Shown here piece by piece: positions 6,462-8,419 of a DNA stretch of 8,419 nt. Source of the stretch: Actinomycetales bacterium (lineage in GTDB: Bacteria > Actinomycetota > Actinomycetes > Mycobacteriales > Mycobacteriaceae); assembly GCA_012838715.1 (NCBI GenBank), contig DUOR01000210.1:1-8419 (forward strand), read 5' to 3'. Each line of letters starts with the position of its first letter. The first letter of the stretch is position 1. The notes under the pieces are model-generated. The model was not told where the DNA came from. It searched no databases and saw only the letters and a program-made list of their open reading frames with translations. Both the position numbers and the translations under genes were made by a program.

Positions 6462-8256
6462 GGCCCTGCGCGAACGGCAGGCGTTCGTGGTGCTCGCCCT
6501 TCTTGCCGATGTTGAACGACGACACCGGGCGGAAATAGCCCATGACGCGGGTCCACACCTCGACCTCGCCGCCGCAGGTGGGGCACGCCTCCAGCTCGCC
6601 GGAGTGGTAGCCGTGGGCGGCGCAGACGGAGAAGGTCGGCGTGACCGTCACGTACGGCAGGTGGAAGTTCTCCAATGAGCGGCGGACCAGGGTCGCGCAG
6701 GCCTCGCCGGAGTCGAGGGCCTCGCCCATGTACAGATGCAGCACGGTGCCGCCGGTGTACTTCGACTGCAGGTCCTCCTGCTCGGCCAGCGCGCGGAAGG
6801 GGTCGTCGGTGTAGCCGACGGGCAGCTGCGAGGAGTTGGTGTAGAACGGCTCCGCGTCGGTGCCTGCCTGCAGAATCCCCGGGTAGCGGCGCCGGTCCTC
6901 GCGAGCGAAGCGGTACGTCGCGCCCTCGGCGGGCGTGGCCTCCAGGTTGAACATGTGGCCGGTGGACTCCTGGAACTCCACGAGCCGCGTGCGGATGTGG
7001 TCCAGCAGGTCCGCCGCCATCGCGTGCCCGCGGGCGGTGGTGATGTCGTCGGCGTCGCCCGTGAAATTGCGGATCATCTCGTTGACGCCGTTGACGCCCA
7101 GGGTGGAGAAGTGGTTGTCCAGCCCCGGCAGCCAGCGCTTCGTGTACGGGTACAGGCCGTCGTCGATGAGCTTTCCGACGAGGTCGCGCCGCGCCTCGAG
7201 AACGCCGACGCCCAGCTCCAGCAGTTCGTCCAGCTCGGCGAGGAGGCCGGGCATGTCGTCGGCATGCAGGAAACCCAGGCGGGCGCAGTTGACGGTGACG
7301 ACGCCAATCGAACCGGTCAGCTCCGCGGACCCGAACAGGCCGTTGCCGCGGGCGAGGAGCTCGCGCAGGTCCAGCTGCAGGCGGCAGCACATGGAGCGGA
7401 TCTGGCCGGGGTCGAGGTCGGAGTTGATGAAGTTCTGGAAGTACGGCAGCCCGTACTTCGCCGTCATGTCGAACAGGCGGCGCGCGTTCGGGTGCACCCA
7501 ATCGAAGTCGGCGGTGATGTTGTACGTGGGGATGGGGAAGGTGAACGCACGGCCAGAGGCGTCGCCGCGGCCCATGACCTCGATGAATGCACGGTTGAGC
7601 AGGTCCATCTCCGCCTGCAGCTCACCGTAGGTGAAGTCGACGGGCTCGTCGCCGATGAAGGGGGTCTGCTCGCGCAGCTCCGGCGGGCACACCCAGTCGA
7701 AGGTCAGGTTCGTGAACGGGGTCTGCGTGCCCCACCGTGACGGCACGTTCAGGTTGAACACGAACTCCTGCACGGCCTGCTCCACCTGGTCGTAGGTGAG
7801 GCCGTCCAGGCGGACGAACGGCGCGAGGTAGGTGTCGAAACTGGAGAACGACTGCGCCCCCGCCCACTCGTTCTGCAGCGTGCCCAGGAAATTGACCATC
7901 TGCCCCAGCGCCGAGGTCAGGTGCTTCGGCGGGGCGGAGGACACCGCGCCGGCGACGCCGCCGAACCCCTCCTCCAGCAGCGACCGCAGCGACCAGCCCG
8001 CGCAGTACCCGGCGAGCATGTCCAGGTCATGGATGTGGATGGCGCCCTGACGGTGCGCGGCACCGGCCTCCGGGACGAACACGTGGTCCAGCCAGTAGTT
8101 CGCCACCACCTTCCCCGAGGTGTTCAGCATCATCCCGCCGAGGCTGAAATCCTGGTTCGCGTTGGCGTTGATCCGCCAGTCCGCGCGGTCCAGGTACTCG
8201 TCGATGGTGCTTCCGGGGTCGATGAGGTGCTGGGAGAAGGCCGTCATGGCCTTCAC
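6451..8256 (-). CDS. nrdD: Anaerobic (class III) ribonucleoside-triphosphate reductase, cone-less
   Basis: This 601-residue enzyme reduces ribonucleoside triphosphates to deoxyribonucleotides without oxygen, using a glycyl radical made by NrdG. Visible features are HIHDLD (74-79), Cys85 in YCAGWS (the T4 C79-like position), FPIPTYNIT (240-248), MCCR (289-292) with the candidate thiyl-radical Cys at 290 or 291, GSIGVVTVNC (315-324), and a C-terminal zinc region with C545, H549, C558 and C561. The glycyl-radical loop RVMGY (570-574) puts the radical on Gly573. Only about 30 residues precede the conserved core, so the N-terminal ATP-cone is absent. The C-terminus (GYFRP...FNIGKKGEH) resembles the Thermotoga-type NrdDs. 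The start is GTG 8256, with AGGGG six bases upstream; ATG 8247 (residue 4) is the alternative. It is transcribed with nrdG, which overlaps it by 11 bases. Confidence 0.95.
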   Translation of the reverse strand: MKAMTAFSQHLIDPGSTIDEYLDRADWRINANANQDFSLGGMMLNTSGKVVANYWLDHVFVPEAGAAHRQGAIHIHDLDMLAGYCAGWSLRSLLEEGFGGVAGAVSSAPPKHLTSALGQMVNFLGTLQNEWAGAQSFSSFDTYLAPFVRLDGLTYDQVEQAVQEFVFNLNVPSRWGTQTPFTNLTFDWVCPPELREQTPFIGDEPVDFTYGELQAEMDLLNRAFIEVMGRGDASGRAFTFPIPTYNITADFDWVHPNARRLFDMTAKYGLPYFQNFINSDLDPGQIRSMCCRLQLDLRELLARGNGLFGSAELTGSIGVVTVNCARLGFLHADDMPGLLAELDELLELGVGVLEARRDLVGKLIDDGLYPYTKRWLPGLDNHFSTLGVNGVNEMIRNFTGDADDITTARGHAMAADLLDHIRTRLVEFQESTGHMFNLEATPAEGATYRFAREDRRRYPGILQAGTDAEPFYTNSSQLPVGYTDDPFRALAEQEDLQSKYTGGTVLHLYMGEALDSGEACATLVRRSLENFHLPYVTVTPTFSVCAAHGYHSGELEACPTCGGEVEVWTRVMGYFRPVSSFNIGKKGEHHERLPFAQGHVA

Positions 8257-8267
8257 GTTAGGCCCCT

Positions 8268-8285
8268 AATCACATAAATGTGATT
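8268..8285. promoter_or_regulatory. 18-bp perfect palindrome at the nrdD promoter
   Basis: AATCACATAAATGTGATT has two perfect 8-base arms around AA. It starts 12 bases upstream of the GTG start and covers the proposed -10 element, the usual place for a repressor operator. Its TCACA-N4-TGTGA arrangement does not fit the CRP/GlxR order (TGTGA-N6-TCACA) and does not align with the NrdR consensus. The binding protein is not identified. Confidence 0.65.
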
Positions 8286-8301
8286 CGCCGTTTTGTGACA
8301 A
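8273..8301 (-). promoter_or_regulatory. Candidate promoter of nrdDG
   Basis: On the minus strand, TTGTCA (8296-8301) is a good -35, followed after 17 bases by TTTATG (8273-8278), a weak -10. Transcription would start near 8266, only about ten bases before GTG 8256 and around the AGGGG ribosome binding site. The leader would therefore be very short. A weak -10 suits an activated or tightly controlled promoter. Confidence 0.35.
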
Positions 8302-8326
8302 TGATTACGCCTATCGGCGGGAACCG

Positions 8327-8340
8327 CCACAACATGTGGG
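8327..8340. promoter_or_regulatory. Candidate NrdR-like box, copy 1
   Basis: CCACAACATGTGGG is an inverted repeat (CCACA-ACA-TGTGG). As I remember the NrdR-box consensus acaCwAtATaTwGtgt, all six of its strongly conserved bases are present. NrdR is the nucleotide-sensing repressor of ribonucleotide reductase genes. The box lies about 70 bases upstream of nrdD, behind the proposed -35. Confidence 0.45.
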
Positions 8341-8357
8341 AGTGAATCGAATTGACG

Positions 8358-8376
8358 CCCCCACAAGTGGTGGGGG
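8358..8376. promoter_or_regulatory. Tandem box copy 2 within a 7-bp inverted repeat
   Basis: CCCCCAC (8358-8364) and GTGGGGG (8370-8376) pair perfectly around AAGTG. Inside it, 8361-8374 reads CCACAA-GTG-GTGGG, the same CCACAA-N3-GTGGG frame as the box at 8327, 34 bases away. Its centre fits the NrdR consensus poorly, so it may be a second, weaker site or belong to a gene beyond the window. Confidence 0.4.
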
Positions 8377-8388
8377 AACGTGAACGCC

Positions 8389-8415
8389 CGGCGCGCCGAC
8401 CCCTCCGTTCGGGGT
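8389..8415. repeat. GC-rich palindrome and hairpin at the window edge
   Basis: CGGCGCGCCG (8389-8398) is a perfect palindrome and is followed by ACCCC-N7-GGGGT (8399-8415). No T-tract is visible before the window ends, so it cannot be called a terminator. It may belong to the neighbouring transcription unit. Confidence 0.3.
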
Positions 8416-8419
8416 GGGC

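Noticed and set aside
6275..7501. Minus-strand frame overlapping nrdD and nrdG in another phase
   Set aside because: Pro/Arg/Ala-rich shadow of nrdD. The real frames carry the glycyl-radical and radical SAM motifs.
8294..8309. Second GlxR-like box before nrdD (TGTGA-N6-TTACG)
   Set aside because: The right arm matches TCACA at only three of five positions, so it is too weak to call.
8352..8379. Possible single type I-E-like CRISPR repeat (C-rich stem, G-rich stem, GAAC end)
   Set aside because: Only one copy is visible. The position where a second repeat would begin after a 33-base spacer (8413) does not match. A tandem operator explains it better.

Overview
The window comes from a high-GC actinobacterium, most likely a Corynebacterium or close relative in the Mycobacteriales. 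The signs are a LysX-type lysyl-tRNA synthetase domain, a Tat-exported phosphoesterase, an acyl-CoA dehydrogenase pair with an actinobacterial-looking N-terminal extension, AAAGGAG-like ribosome binding sites, and a CRP/GlxR-like operator. Genus is inferred from these features, not proven.

Layout: (1) 1-678 (+) is the C-terminal end of a LysX-like protein, cut by the window edge and closed by a strong hairpin that may serve both converging genes. (2) 730-2247 (-) is a complete Tat-signal metallophosphoesterase converging on it. (3) 2248-2602 is a divergent regulatory region with an AT-rich patch, G-tracts, a GlxR/CRP-like box and a likely promoter. (4) 2603-5272 (+) is a two-gene operon of acyl-CoA dehydrogenase (ACAD) subunits. 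(5) 5273-5486 is a convergent spacer with a perfect 11-bp hairpin terminator. (6) 5487-8256 (-) is the anaerobic (class III) ribonucleotide reductase operon nrdD-nrdG, with an 11-nt gene overlap. (7) 8257-8419 is the nrdD control region, dense in inverted repeats.

The most interesting point is that the two ACADs look complementary. The first has lost the TEPxxGSD flavin/substrate segment but keeps every across-the-dimer FAD-binding residue. The second keeps TEPxxGSD and the catalytic EGT glutamate but has lost those FAD contacts. This predicts an obligate heteromeric enzyme resembling the mycobacterial alpha2-beta2 steroid side-chain ACADs. The two genes also share an almost identical 19-nt leader just before the start codon. 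nrdD and nrdG together supply deoxynucleotides without oxygen: NrdG makes the glycyl radical on NrdD. This NrdD has no N-terminal ATP-cone, and its promoter region carries an 18-bp perfect palindrome and two tandem CCACAA-N3-GTGGG boxes, the nearer of which resembles an NrdR box.
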